The translations under genes and the position numbers were made by a program. A stretch of 64,000 bases of DNA, from positions 62,001 to 126,000 of the forward strand of contig CAZCTN010000004.1 in NCBI GenBank assembly GCA_964501655.1. Direction: 5' to 3'. Positions 8,685-18,229 of the stretch are shown piece after piece; positions within the stretch are counted from its first letter, which is position 1, and each line of letters begins with the position of its first letter. Under the pieces are notes generated by a model, which ran no database searches, was not told where the DNA came from, and saw only the letters and a list, made by a program, of their open reading frames with translations. This stretch comes from JAAYJK01 sp964501655. Its GTDB lineage: Bacteria; Bacillota; Syntrophomonadia; Syntrophomonadales; Syntrophomonadaceae.

Positions 8685-9860
8685 TTAGCCTGAGGAAGCA
8701 TCCCCTGGACTTACTTTCAGGTTTTCTTTAATTTCCTGACTGGCATCTTTAACTACCCGGTCGCCTTCTTTCAGCCCGCTTTCTATTTCCACCTGGTTCC
8801 CATCACTGAGTCCGGTTTTGACTTCCTTAATCTTTATTCTATTATCTTCGATGATCATCACTTGTTTCTTGCCCTCCGCAGTTTGGCGTACACTCTCAAT
8901 CGGAAGAGTTAGGACATCTGTCAGGTGTCGGGTCTGTATGGCTACCCGCACCTCGTAGCCGGGTTTAAGATTGGCCTGGTCATCCAGGCTGATGATTACC
9001 GGTACCCGTCTCTGGGTTACTCCCAGAGCCGATATTTTCTCCTCAGCCCGGGGATAAATACGGGAGACGGTTCCTTCCAGAGTTCGATCGCCGATCACCA
9101 CTGCCGTAATTAATACCTTCTGTCCCACTTGTATATCCGCCAGGTCATCACTTAAAATGTCTGCCTTGATCTCCAGATTATGATCGGCGGCTATGGTTGC
9201 CAGCAACATACCTGCTGCTACTGGCTGTCCCTCTTTGACTGGCAGGCTCAGGATAACACCCTGGATAGGGCTGTAAACCTGCAGTTCTTTTTCCAGGTTC
9301 TGAAGTTCGCCCAGTGAATCCTGCAAACCGCTAATCTGGGATTGAACTGTGACCAGGTAAGATTCCTGTTCATTTAAAGCTGCCTGAGCAGTATCCAGGA
9401 GCAACAGTGCCTGCTCGTATTCCATTTGACTGATGGCCCCCTGATTGAACAGCTCTTCGCTGCGGATGGCATTGGAACGGGCGTCTGCCAACTGAAGCTC
9501 TATTCGTTTTACGCCGGCTGAGGCTGCAGCGGCTGATGACTGGGCCTGGGCCAGCATGGATTTGTTTTCGCTTAACTGCAGCTGCAGTTCAGGATTCTCC
9601 ATCTGTATTATAAGCTGGTCCTTTTCCGTCATTTGTCCGATCTGGACATTGATAATCTTTATACGGGCGTTCTGAATCGCATATAAATCATGGTCGGTTG
9701 CCGCCTGCACCAGAGCAGTATCTTCCACTGCAACGGTAATGGAATCAGAACGGGCTTGAACCGACTCAATTTCGATACCCCCCTGACTCTGCCAGAAGAC
9801 AGCAGCTGCTATTAACGCAGCAAGGGCGACGATGATGTACAAAAGCCGCTTATCCTTCAT
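8685..9860 (-). CDS. Membrane-fusion/adaptor protein (MacA/HlyD-like)
   Basis: A 391-residue adaptor protein with an N-terminal membrane anchor (residues 4-22), a lipoyl/barrel region, a coiled-coil hairpin from about 80 to 190 rich in A, Q, L and E, a second lipoyl half (the V-Y-S-P-I-Q-G-V-I-L motif) and a C-terminal beta-barrel. It is last in the operon with an FtsX-type permease (15 bp upstream) and an ATPase, the MacAB arrangement. In a Gram-positive cell it would extend outward from the membrane. Exported substrate unknown. Confidence 0.85.
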   Translation of the reverse strand: MKDKRLLYIIVALAALIAAAVFWQSQGGIEIESVQARSDSITVAVEDTALVQAATDHDLYAIQNARIKIINVQIGQMTEKDQLIIQMENPELQLQLSENKSMLAQAQSSAAAASAGVKRIELQLADARSNAIRSEELFNQGAISQMEYEQALLLLDTAQAALNEQESYLVTVQSQISGLQDSLGELQNLEKELQVYSPIQGVILSLPVKEGQPVAAGMLLATIAADHNLEIKADILSDDLADIQVGQKVLITAVVIGDRTLEGTVSRIYPRAEEKISALGVTQRRVPVIISLDDQANLKPGYEVRVAIQTRHLTDVLTLPIESVRQTAEGKKQVMIIEDNRIKIKEVKTGLSDGNQVEIESGLKEGDRVVKDASQEIKENLKVSPGDASSG

Positions 9861-9875
9861 GATGATGTCCTCCCC

Positions 9876-12260
9876 TTAATCAATATTCTTGGATAATTCA
9901 ATGATATCAAGCTTTTTTATACCCCGGCTGGCAGCCCATTGTCCCAGCAACACAAATACCACTCCCCCCAAAGCGGCCATAGCATAGCTGGATGGGTAAA
10001 TAACTACCGGCATATACCACATATCAAATTCTACTGAACTGAAATACAATTCAGCCAACATCTTGCCTGCAGGCAGACCCAGCAGTACAGCTGGAATTGC
10101 CTGGGGTATGGTTTCCTTCCACATAATGCCGGCTACCTCCTGTCGGGTAAAACCAATGGTCAGCAGGGCTGCCAACTCTCTTTTACGTTCATTAAAACTC
10201 ATAATTACCGAATTGTAAATGATAACAAATCCAAGTACTACCGCAAACATAATCATAATGCTTACCATGTAGATCATGCTGTCCATCATGCTCAGGATAT
10301 TATCCCGCTCCTTGTTCCGGCTTACGATGGAATTAATCCCGGTCATATCTGCCAGGTGCTTTTCAATATTTTCCGTCTGGCTGCTGTCGGTCTGCATGAG
10401 AGCTCCGTTTACCAGCCTGGCTTCATTCAGGATCCGGTTGGCCTGAGTCAGGGTGATATATGATTCATTGCCCAGGAGCTGATAATTGATGGAGGTTATC
10501 TTGACCTGGGCATACCGGGCCGGCCCTAAACCCAGCAGGGTTTCAAGCTGAACTGTATCTCCAACCTTCAGCCCCAGTCTTTCAGCAGATCTCCGACTTA
10601 ATATGATGCCGTCATCGGGGATGGGGATGAACTGACCGTTTTCCCGGGTGGGACGTTTCAGGGTATTGGCCGGATCGATGCCGATGAGTACATCTTCTTC
10701 ACTGTGGCCCAGGTAGTGGACTCTAACCGGCAGGGAGAAAAAGCCTTCAATATGCTCTACTCCGTTCAGACGCGCAATGTTAAGCAGTTCTGAGTCTTTT
10801 ACCGGCTGGCTGAAAGTAAGCAGGTAGTCATAAGAAGATTCTTTATTAAAGTGCTGGTCCATCATGTAATCTACCGCATCATTGGTAAACATGGATAAGA
10901 TAAGCAAGGCAACTGCCGATACTATTCCAAAGATGCTAACCAGCAGGCGGAAACGATTACGGCTGATGGTACGGAAAGCCATCTTCCAGGAAGAAGAGAG
11001 TCGGGTCCAAAACCAGGCCCAATTTTCCAGCAGTGATCGGCTGCTCCGAGAAGGAGGCAGGGGTCGCATGGACTCGGCCGGACTGATTTCCAGCACCGGC
11101 CGTGAGGCCGAAAAGCCGGCCAGAGCTCCTACTCCCAGGCTGAGCAGAATACTGTTAAGGATTACCTGGTAGTTGAGACCTCCTATAGCCTGGGGCAGGT
11201 TGAAAAACATAGCATATAGATCAGAAAAATAAGAGGCCATGTAGACACCGGACCCTATACCAATAGCAGCTCCGATTGCGCATATCAGGATGGCGTAAGT
11301 GCTGAAATGAAGAATGATCTGGGTATTGTCGAAGCCCAGAGCCTTTAGGATGCCGATCTGGGTTCTCTGGGTTTTTATCATTCTGCGCAATATTACGAAT
11401 TGTACTGCGGCAGCTACCGTGAGAAATATCATGGGCAGGAAGCCGGATATTGCATCCAAACCGGTTAATTCCGCATCCAGAGCAGCATGACTGAGCTGAT
11501 CCTGACGGGGGAAACTGGCCAGGTTGCCATAGGGGGAAAGAATATCCTTGATGGACTGGACGGCTGTATCAACATCGGCCCCCGGGACAAATTGGACCAG
11601 AACCTGGTTTAGCTGCCCGGGCAGGTTAAATAATTGCTGAGCCTGATTAAGGGGTATCATCATAATGCCGAAGGTTTCGTTGTCCGGCATCATATTGGCG
11701 GCATCTTTCATAATATACGTGAATTCGGGGCCCGTGGCAGTCCCGACTACCTTAACCGGGTATTTCCGGTTTTCGGCTACAATATCTATCGATTCTCCCC
11801 AGCTAAGCCGGTTGGCCTCAAAATAAGCAGGATTAACCATCACTTCCATTCCGCCGCTAGCAGGATAGGAGGAAAAAAGTCGGCCTCCCATAAGCTGAAT
11901 GCTGTTAACTTCTCTGTCCAGAGGCAGGCGGTAGGAAGTGATGCGCACCGTCGCGCGTTCCTGATTATCTTTTAATACCGGGATATCTTTCTGGATGCGG
12001 CCAGTTGCCAGCTTAACTCCAGGGACCTTTTCCACCTGTTTTAGAATGGACTCCGGAGCTCTGACTATATAAAAATAATGGTCGGCAAAATTGTTGTCCT
12101 GGTAAAAGCTGTGCTGGGATTGACTAAGGTTGAAGAAGGCCGTGGTTATACCGATGTAGAGGGAAATGCCCACCGCAATGATAACTGCCATACCCAGAAA
12201 CTGGCCCAGGCTGCCCTTGATAATGTGCTGTAATCTGCGGTTGAGTACCTTCATTACCAT
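9876..12260 (-). CDS. ABC transporter permease, two FtsX modules
   Basis: A 794-residue membrane protein. One N-terminal helix (about 15-38) precedes a large extracellular domain, then three helices (270-390) of a first FtsX module, a further helix near 440 followed by a second extracellular domain, and a second FtsX set at the C terminus (675-780). This duplicated layout matches LolCDE/MacB-type mechanotransmission exporters. Its start overlaps the ATPase stop codon by 7 bp. A second ATG two codons downstream is an alternative start. Confidence 0.85.
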   Translation of the reverse strand: MVMKVLNRRLQHIIKGSLGQFLGMAVIIAVGISLYIGITTAFFNLSQSQHSFYQDNNFADHYFYIVRAPESILKQVEKVPGVKLATGRIQKDIPVLKDNQERATVRITSYRLPLDREVNSIQLMGGRLFSSYPASGGMEVMVNPAYFEANRLSWGESIDIVAENRKYPVKVVGTATGPEFTYIMKDAANMMPDNETFGIMMIPLNQAQQLFNLPGQLNQVLVQFVPGADVDTAVQSIKDILSPYGNLASFPRQDQLSHAALDAELTGLDAISGFLPMIFLTVAAAVQFVILRRMIKTQRTQIGILKALGFDNTQIILHFSTYAILICAIGAAIGIGSGVYMASYFSDLYAMFFNLPQAIGGLNYQVILNSILLSLGVGALAGFSASRPVLEISPAESMRPLPPSRSSRSLLENWAWFWTRLSSSWKMAFRTISRNRFRLLVSIFGIVSAVALLILSMFTNDAVDYMMDQHFNKESSYDYLLTFSQPVKDSELLNIARLNGVEHIEGFFSLPVRVHYLGHSEEDVLIGIDPANTLKRPTRENGQFIPIPDDGIILSRRSAERLGLKVGDTVQLETLLGLGPARYAQVKITSINYQLLGNESYITLTQANRILNEARLVNGALMQTDSSQTENIEKHLADMTGINSIVSRNKERDNILSMMDSMIYMVSIMIMFAVVLGFVIIYNSVIMSFNERKRELAALLTIGFTRQEVAGIMWKETIPQAIPAVLLGLPAGKMLAELYFSSVEFDMWYMPVVIYPSSYAMAALGGVVFVLLGQWAASRGIKKLDIIELSKNID

Positions 12261-12964
12261 TCAATCCTTTCCGGTGGGACCGGGGACTCATTTATAATTA
12301 TGTCGGCGACACTGCCGCTTCTCATCCGGACCATCCGGTCCGCCATGGCGCCGATAGCGGTATTGTGAGTAACCAGTATGACGGTGCTGCCCATGGTTTG
12401 CCGGGCTTGTTTAAGCAGTTCCAGGATGCTGATACCAGTCTGATAATCCAGAGCACCGGTAGGTTCATCACACAATAAGAGGGTAGGATTCTTGACTATA
12501 GCTCGGGCAATGGAAACTCTTTGTTGCTCACCGCCGCTGAGCTGGGAGGGGAAATGGTCGCCTCGGTCAGCCAGGCCGACCTGATCCAGCACCTCCCTGT
12601 TATCCAGGGGCTTGGATACCAGGCTGGCTGCCAGGGCTACATTCTCCCGGGCTGTAAGGTCGGATACCAGGTTGTAGAATTGGAACACGAAACCTATTTC
12701 CCGTCGGCGGAAAAGAGTCAAATCGCGATCACTGGCATGGCTCAGGTTACGGTCCAGGAAGAATATATCTCCCGTGCTGGGTTTATCCATTCCCCCGATC
12801 AGGTTGAGCAGGGTACTTTTGCCTGAGCCGCTGGGCCCCAGGATGACCAATATTTCACCTTGATAAATATCCAGGTTGGTTTCCTTCAGGGCTTCAACCT
12901 TGATTTCACCCAGCACATAAGTTTTGGTAACGTTTTGTAACTGCATTAATATCGATTTATCCAT
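12254..12964 (-). CDS. ABC transporter ATP-binding protein (MacB/LolD-type)
   Basis: A 236-residue ATPase with Walker A GPSGSGKST, signature LSGGEQQR, Walker B LLLCDEPTGALD and switch histidine in VTHN. The segment IGFVFQFYNLV is typical of the LolD/MacB class. First gene of a three-gene operon with the FtsX-type permease and the adaptor. Exports lipids, peptides or antibiotics in related systems; substrate here not known. Confidence 0.9.
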   Translation of the reverse strand: MDKSILMQLQNVTKTYVLGEIKVEALKETNLDIYQGEILVILGPSGSGKSTLLNLIGGMDKPSTGDIFFLDRNLSHASDRDLTLFRRREIGFVFQFYNLVSDLTARENVALAASLVSKPLDNREVLDQVGLADRGDHFPSQLSGGEQQRVSIARAIVKNPTLLLCDEPTGALDYQTGISILELLKQARQTMGSTVILVTHNTAIGAMADRMVRMRSGSVADIIINESPVPPERIEW

Positions 12965-13080
12965 ATAAATACTACTCCGTTTTTACGGGCCTGGGAAATC
13001 AACGGCATTTAAGTATAGTTTAACATATGTGTTTGGTGTTGTTGGGGCATTTTATCAGCTGCTTCAAGACCTGGCTTAAA

Positions 13081-14274
13081 CTAAAGCTCTTCATGAGATA
13101 GACTGCGGTCAGGAGGCGGTATCAGGCGAGCCACCAGCAAACTTAGCAGCCCCAGCACAGCAGCCGCTATAAATACTGCCTGGTATCCCAGAGCCGCCCA
13201 TAATAGACCGCCCAGCAGGGGAACTGTCATAGATACCGCGTGGTCCAGGGTTATCCCCATGGATATGCTGGGAGCTATGTCCCCGACCGCATCCGCGATG
13301 CGGTTAAGATAAGTAATCCGGGCCATGGTAATGGCGAAAAGCACCTGGTCGGTTACAAAACAGGCCATAATGATTATCACCGCTATGGAATCCGGAAACA
13401 GGGTCTGGGCAAAAGCATAGAGCAAACATAGGGTAGTAACCAGTATGGCATCCGCAGATAAAACCGTACGCTCTCCCCAGGCGTCTATGGCCCGCCCCAG
13501 CAAAGGACGAAAGAGCAGACCGATCAAGGTGGCGATTATACCCAGCAGGGCGAAAGTACCGACTCCGCAGCTAAATAGCTGAATCAATACCCAGGGGGCA
13601 AAGGTCAAAAACACCTGTTTGCGAGCCCCGAAAATCATGTTGATAATATAAAAAAGGCTGTAACGGCGTTTAAACAGCAGTTTTCGTTCCGGGCGTTTCA
13701 CCGGCACCGGTTTTATCAGATAGAGCAGCAGGGCAGCAATGAAGGTACAGCCACCCGCCAACCCGAATATCACCGGGAAAGAAAAATTGTAGAAGGAAAC
13801 CCCTGAGTATACCAGGATCATACCGGCCAACAGCCCCACGGCCTCCAGTGCGCCCAGGTCTCCCATCAGTTTGCCTTCCTTGCCTTTGTCCGCCAGACGC
13901 AGGGCGATGGAAGACTTTACTACCATATATACATGGGCTCCGGTACTCCATATCAGCATCCATATTACCACCGCGGTCATACCTGGTGCCAGCCAGCCCT
14001 GGCCCCACAAGGATAAGGCCAGTAGAAGGGCGGCCAGAGCGGCGATCCTGGTGTCAGCCAGGAACATGAAGAGAGAAAATATAAAAGCACAAAGGAAACC
14101 CGGCAGCTCACGGGGGAACTCCAGGGCTCCCCGGGCGACTTCATTTATGTTATGAACCTGTGAGAGGTAATTATTAAACGATGGTTCATACAAACCCGAA
14201 TAAAGGCCAAATAAACAGCCTGCAGCGGCAAATAGAACCAGCGGAGTGAATATTAGTCTTCTAAAACTGGACAT
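13081..14274 (-). CDS. MFS transporter
   Basis: A 397-residue protein with about twelve hydrophobic segments and a polar central loop near residues 195-205 (KPVPVKRPERK). The N-terminal G-L-Y-x-x-x-Y-E-P-x-F-N-N-Y region and the central PLLGRAIDAWGERT segment (the loop after helix 8) fit the major facilitator fold. ATG follows AAAAGGAGAA. It is a single gene; substrate unknown. Confidence 0.8.
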   Translation of the reverse strand: MSSFRRLIFTPLVLFAAAGCLFGLYSGLYEPSFNNYLSQVHNINEVARGALEFPRELPGFLCAFIFSLFMFLADTRIAALAALLLALSLWGQGWLAPGMTAVVIWMLIWSTGAHVYMVVKSSIALRLADKGKEGKLMGDLGALEAVGLLAGMILVYSGVSFYNFSFPVIFGLAGGCTFIAALLLYLIKPVPVKRPERKLLFKRRYSLFYIINMIFGARKQVFLTFAPWVLIQLFSCGVGTFALLGIIATLIGLLFRPLLGRAIDAWGERTVLSADAILVTTLCLLYAFAQTLFPDSIAVIIIMACFVTDQVLFAITMARITYLNRIADAVGDIAPSISMGITLDHAVSMTVPLLGGLLWAALGYQAVFIAAAVLGLLSLLVARLIPPPDRSLSHEEL

Positions 14275-14500
14275 AGGGGGGGGTTCTCCTTTTTAATATA
14301 TTGCCTTAATCATTGTATACCCTGAGAAGACAGCTGGAAAGTTAAAAAGAAGCAGAGGGAAAATTTAAAGAAAAAAATCTGAATAAACCCCGGCGTTTAT
14401 CGACCCAGGATTCGATTATAGTATTAGGCTCGGCTCAGCCTGGGGTGCGGCTCCGCCACCGGAGTGTTCACAAAAGTCCAGGAACGAAGCCTTCCCTCAA

Positions 14501-15832
14501 TTAAAACTTATTTATGGCAGTTAAAACCGGGTCCCACAGGGGGCTGAAGGGAGGCGCATAAGCCAAGTCCATGTTAATTAAATCATCTATTCTGCAGTTG
14601 AGAGTGAGGGCCGCCGCAATAGTATCTATACGTTTGCCAGAGCCCGGATAACCAACTATTTGGCCTCCGAGCAACCGGCGGCTGTGAGTTTCAACCAGGA
14701 TCTTGACACGAATACGCCCGGATTCAGGGAAAAAGGGCACCATGGTTCTGGACTTAATGGTCCGGGTAATAAAATCAATGCCCAGGTTCCGGCATTCCTG
14801 TTCACACAAGCCGGTGCGAGAAATCTCCAGCTCCATGATCCTGCTTATGCCGGTTCCCAGTACCCCTTTGAAGAAAGTGCTGCCCCCGGCCGCATTTTCG
14901 CCTGCGATACGGCCCTGTTTATTGGCTGTAGTTCCCATGGGCAGATATACCTCCCGATCGGAGATTATATGATGGACGGTAGCGCAGTCACCGGCTGCAT
15001 AGATTCCGGGCAGGTTGGTTGCCATCTGCCTATTTACTCTTATGGCATTGCCGGCTCCCAGCTCTATGCCTGCGCGCCCGGCTATTTCACTGTTGGGCAG
15101 CACCCCTATGGAAAGGATGACTATATCAGCCGGGAAAGAATTATCGCCTACCACTACTTCTCGGACCCTATCATCACCTCTGAAAGCGGTAACCGCTGAA
15201 TCAGTGAGGACTTCGATCCCCTGGGATTCCATATAAGAGGCTACCACCTGGGCCATATCCTGATCCATAACCGGGAGGATCTGAGGAGATTTTTCTATCA
15301 TCCGGACCTGGCAGCCATGAGCCCTTAGGTTTTCCACCATTTCCAGGCCGATATAACCTGCTCCTATGACCACCGCCCGGGTTGATTGGTATTCCTGGAG
15401 ATAAGCCTTGATGGCCTGGCTATCCTGTATATCTCTGAGGGTGAAAATACCCCGGAGATTAATTCCGTCCAGAGAGGGGATTACCGCTCTGGCTCCGGTA
15501 GCTATGATCAGGCAGTCATATTCTTCAGTAAAGAGTTCATGGGTAGTTAAGTCTTCCAGGATGATTAGGCCCACATCAGGCTTGATCTCCAGGGCTCTGG
15601 TCATGGTGTGCACCTTGGTGCCCTGCTGGGCGAAGTGCTCTGTAGTTCGGGCTATCAAGTCGTTGGGGGACTTAACTATACCACCTATATAGTAGGGTAA
15701 GCCGCAGGATGAATAGGAGATATATGCATTGTCGGTAAACACCTTGATATCCAGCTCAGGATTGATTCGCCGGGCTTTAGCGGCTGCACTCATTCCTGCA
15801 GCTACCCCCCCGATTATTCTGAGTCTTTTCAT
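14501..15832 (-). CDS. CoA-disulfide reductase / NAD(P)H-dependent flavoprotein
   Basis: A 443-residue flavoprotein. ATG at 15832 is 7 bp after GAGGAGG. The N-terminal FAD motif IIGGVAAGMSAA, the catalytic cysteine in YSSCGLPYY (Cys43, the position of the active-site Cys in CoA-disulfide reductases), the NAD-binding VVIGAGYIGLE and the ATNLPGIYAAGDCA motif are all present. The C-terminal dimerisation domain is complete, and there is no rhodanese domain. Single-Cys members reduce CoA disulfide, polysulfide or oxygen, so the substrate needs testing. Redox defence is a reasonable role in an anaerobe. Confidence 0.85.
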   Translation of the reverse strand: MKRLRIIGGVAAGMSAAAKARRINPELDIKVFTDNAYISYSSCGLPYYIGGIVKSPNDLIARTTEHFAQQGTKVHTMTRALEIKPDVGLIILEDLTTHELFTEEYDCLIIATGARAVIPSLDGINLRGIFTLRDIQDSQAIKAYLQEYQSTRAVVIGAGYIGLEMVENLRAHGCQVRMIEKSPQILPVMDQDMAQVVASYMESQGIEVLTDSAVTAFRGDDRVREVVVGDNSFPADIVILSIGVLPNSEIAGRAGIELGAGNAIRVNRQMATNLPGIYAAGDCATVHHIISDREVYLPMGTTANKQGRIAGENAAGGSTFFKGVLGTGISRIMELEISRTGLCEQECRNLGIDFITRTIKSRTMVPFFPESGRIRVKILVETHSRRLLGGQIVGYPGSGKRIDTIAAALTLNCRIDDLINMDLAYAPPFSPLWDPVLTAINKF

Positions 15833-16003
15833 TGCCACTCCTCCTCAAAAAAAATCAGGATTCTACTGAATAATGTTAATAATAATAGATGTTCTGCATA
15901 GAGTTTTAATAATCCTACCCATGTAAGCTGATAAAAACCGTAGTTTCCTGCCGTTATAATTAAGGAACGGACGGATATTCGCTGGTTTATATGCTGCTGG
16001 TTC

Positions 16004-16032
16004 TTGTTAATCTTGCTGAAAAATAGTAAAAT
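16004..16032 (+). promoter_or_regulatory. Sigma-A promoter for degV
   Basis: TTGTTA at 16004-16009, a 17-bp spacer and TAAAAT at 16027-16032, about 54 bp before the TTG start. Confidence 0.65.
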
Positions 16033-16085
16033 GCACTATATTGCAGGTCAAGCATGGACAGGATTCGGGAGAGGAGGGACTTCTA

Positions 16086-16934
16086 TTGGCTAAGATAAGA
16101 TTGTATGCAGATAACTGCTGTGATCTGGAACCGGAAGTTATGAAACAACTGGGGATAAGCTCCATTGCTTTAAAAGTAAACATCAAGGGCCAGAGCTATC
16201 GTGACAGAGTAGATTTGTCCCCGTCGCAATTCTACCAATTGATTAAAGAACCAGGAGTTATGCCTACCACTTCACAGGTTAATCCGGCTGAATTCGAGGA
16301 AGAATTCAGAAATATCCTGCAGGAGGAAGACTGCGAGATAATCTATGCAGCCTTTTCTTCCGGGTTGAGCGGAACCTATCAATCCGCCTGTATAGCGCGT
16401 GATATGGTAGATCCGGCCCGCATAACGGTAATAGATACGAAAAGCGCTTCTTTAGGATATGGATTAACTTTGGTCCGAGCAGCCCGGGCCATTGACGATG
16501 GTTTGAGTAAGGACCAGGTTATTGCCGAGATAAAAGATAACCTGGCCAAAATGGAACATGTCTTTATTGTGGGAGACTTTGAGATGCTGAAAAGAGGCGG
16601 GCGGGTTAGTGCAACTTCAGCATTTATCGGATCGCTGTTAAGTATCAAAGTTATAGCTGAAATCAAGGATGGCACAATTCATCCGGTGGAAAAGACAAAA
16701 GGGCTGAAAAAAGCCAAAAAAAGGCTGCTGGAAGTAATGGCCCAACGAGGCGATAATCTGCCCGGGCAGCTGATAGGGATCAGTCATTCCAATGACTATG
16801 AAGGTGCGATTCTGATCAAGGATATGATCGCTGAAAGATTTGGCTGCGACAAGTTTATGATTACCGAAATAGGTGCGGTGATAGGAGCCCACGTAGGCGC
16901 CGGTACTTACTCGGTATTCTTCCTCGGCCAATAA
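16086..16934 (+). CDS. DegV-family fatty-acid-binding protein
   Basis: A 282-residue protein of the DegV/FakB family, which binds a fatty acid and presents it to a kinase partner. TTG at 16086 is preferred because GAGAGGAGGG lies 7 bp upstream and the product then starts at the family's usual AKIRLYADNCCDL. The motifs TTSQVNPAEF and SSGLSGTYQSA are the fatty-acid-headgroup-binding region of the family. No FakA-like kinase is adjacent. It ends exactly at the left arm of a long hairpin. Confidence 0.85.
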   Translation: MAKIRLYADNCCDLEPEVMKQLGISSIALKVNIKGQSYRDRVDLSPSQFYQLIKEPGVMPTTSQVNPAEFEEEFRNILQEEDCEIIYAAFSSGLSGTYQSACIARDMVDPARITVIDTKSASLGYGLTLVRAARAIDDGLSKDQVIAEIKDNLAKMEHVFIVGDFEMLKRGGRVSATSAFIGSLLSIKVIAEIKDGTIHPVEKTKGLKKAKKRLLEVMAQRGDNLPGQLIGISHSNDYEGAILIKDMIAERFGCDKFMITEIGAVIGAHVGAGTYSVFFLGQ

Positions 16935-17001
16935 CAGAAAACAAGGGGACGGTTCTTTTGTTTGCTGGAAGCAAACAAAAGAACCGTCCCCTTGTTTTCT
17001 G
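16935..17001. terminator. Bidirectional terminator/dispersed palindrome
   Basis: A perfect 31-bp stem (16935-16965 with 16971-17001) and a 5-base loop between two convergent genes. The core GGGGACGGTTC...GAACCGTCCCC matches the GGGGACAGTT hairpin at 35511-35537, so it belongs to a dispersed palindrome family. The TTTTGTTTG tracts in the arms would help termination in both directions. Confidence 0.75.
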
Positions 17002-17006
17002 GGGTT

Positions 17007-18017
17007 TTAGTAGTTTAGGATTTGGTGGTAGAGAGCGATATAATCGTCGATCATGCGGTCCTGGCTGAACTTGCCTTCTACCCATTGGCGGCAGAAATGG
17101 CGATCCAGATTTGGGATCTGGGGTAAAACCCTGCATGCTTGCTCCACATCTGGGACCAGAAATCCGCTTTTTCCGTCATCGATTACTTCCGGCATGGAGC
17201 CTTTATTAAAAGCTACTACCGGGGTTCCGCAGGCCATAGCTTCTATAACGCTCAAACCAAAGGGTTCATGGAAGTGGATAGGGTGGATCAAGGCCAAGGC
17301 ATTGCCCATAAGCTGGTTGCGTTGGGCCGGGTTGGCTACTCCATAATAGATTATCTGTTCTCCATCAATAAATGGTGCCACCCGGGTATTATAGTATTCC
17401 CGGTCTTGGATTATCCCTGCTATTACGAGCCTGATACCGGATTGTCGGGATATTTCAATGGCTTCTGCAGTGCCCTTGTCCGCATGTATCCGTCCAAAAT
17501 ATAAAAGGTAGTCTCCGGCCTGCTCCTGGAAGTCAAATAGCTTCAGGTCAATGCCGTGATAGATGGTTCTGGCATAATGCAATTCTTCACTGCGATCAGC
17601 ATTGCTGATGGACACGTAGTAGTTGCAGTCATTGTATTCCCGGTAGACAGGTATAATCTTGGGAGAAGAAAATCCATGAATGGTGGTTACTGTTGGAGTA
17701 TCTACTAAACGGGTAAATACCAGGGGTAAAAAATCATAGTTATTGTGGATAATATCAAATTTTTCGGCTTGTTCAAATAAATGGGCAATATGCAGGGCTT
17801 CCCAAACTTTTGGATCTATTTCCGGGTTTTCTTCGTAGGGGACCGGGCAAATGGATGCCAGTTGGGCCCGGGTTAAGGAGTCTCCGGTGGCAAATAGGGT
17901 TACATCCAGGCCCCTTTGAACCAATCCTTCCGCCAGCATGGATACTACCAGTTCCCAGGGGCCGTAATTTCGAGGCGGGGTCCTCCAGGCGATAGGAGAT
18001 AATAAGGCTATTTTCAT
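17007..18017 (-). CDS. Glycosyltransferase, GT4-like
   Basis: A 336-residue GT-B-fold glycosyltransferase. The N-terminal half holds the acceptor side (WRTPPRNYGPWE near residues 11-22). The C-terminal half has the nucleotide-sugar site: YFGRIHADKG, then GLSVIEAMACGTPVVAF and the GFLV element. ATG is at 18017 after AAAGGAGCA. Acceptor and sugar are unknown; this subtype often acts on small molecules or lipids. Convergent with degV across the hairpin. Confidence 0.8.
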   Translation of the reverse strand: MKIALLSPIAWRTPPRNYGPWELVVSMLAEGLVQRGLDVTLFATGDSLTRAQLASICPVPYEENPEIDPKVWEALHIAHLFEQAEKFDIIHNNYDFLPLVFTRLVDTPTVTTIHGFSSPKIIPVYREYNDCNYYVSISNADRSEELHYARTIYHGIDLKLFDFQEQAGDYLLYFGRIHADKGTAEAIEISRQSGIRLVIAGIIQDREYYNTRVAPFIDGEQIIYYGVANPAQRNQLMGNALALIHPIHFHEPFGLSVIEAMACGTPVVAFNKGSMPEVIDDGKSGFLVPDVEQACRVLPQIPNLDRHFCRQWVEGKFSQDRMIDDYIALYHQILNY

Positions 18018-18229
18018 TGATCATGCTCCTTTTCCCTATAATCCTGTTCACTTGGGCAGCAGGCAAACTTTTTTGGGACCGTCCTTACAGGTATATTATA
18101 GGCTTTAACAACTATAATATACCATTTATCAGGAGTACCTGCTCCAGGGGAGCTGCAGGTCTGCGGGTTTATTCTCCTCTGATTTGTTGCTGGATTTGTG
18201 TTAAAATGAATCAAAAAAGGGGTATCTGA

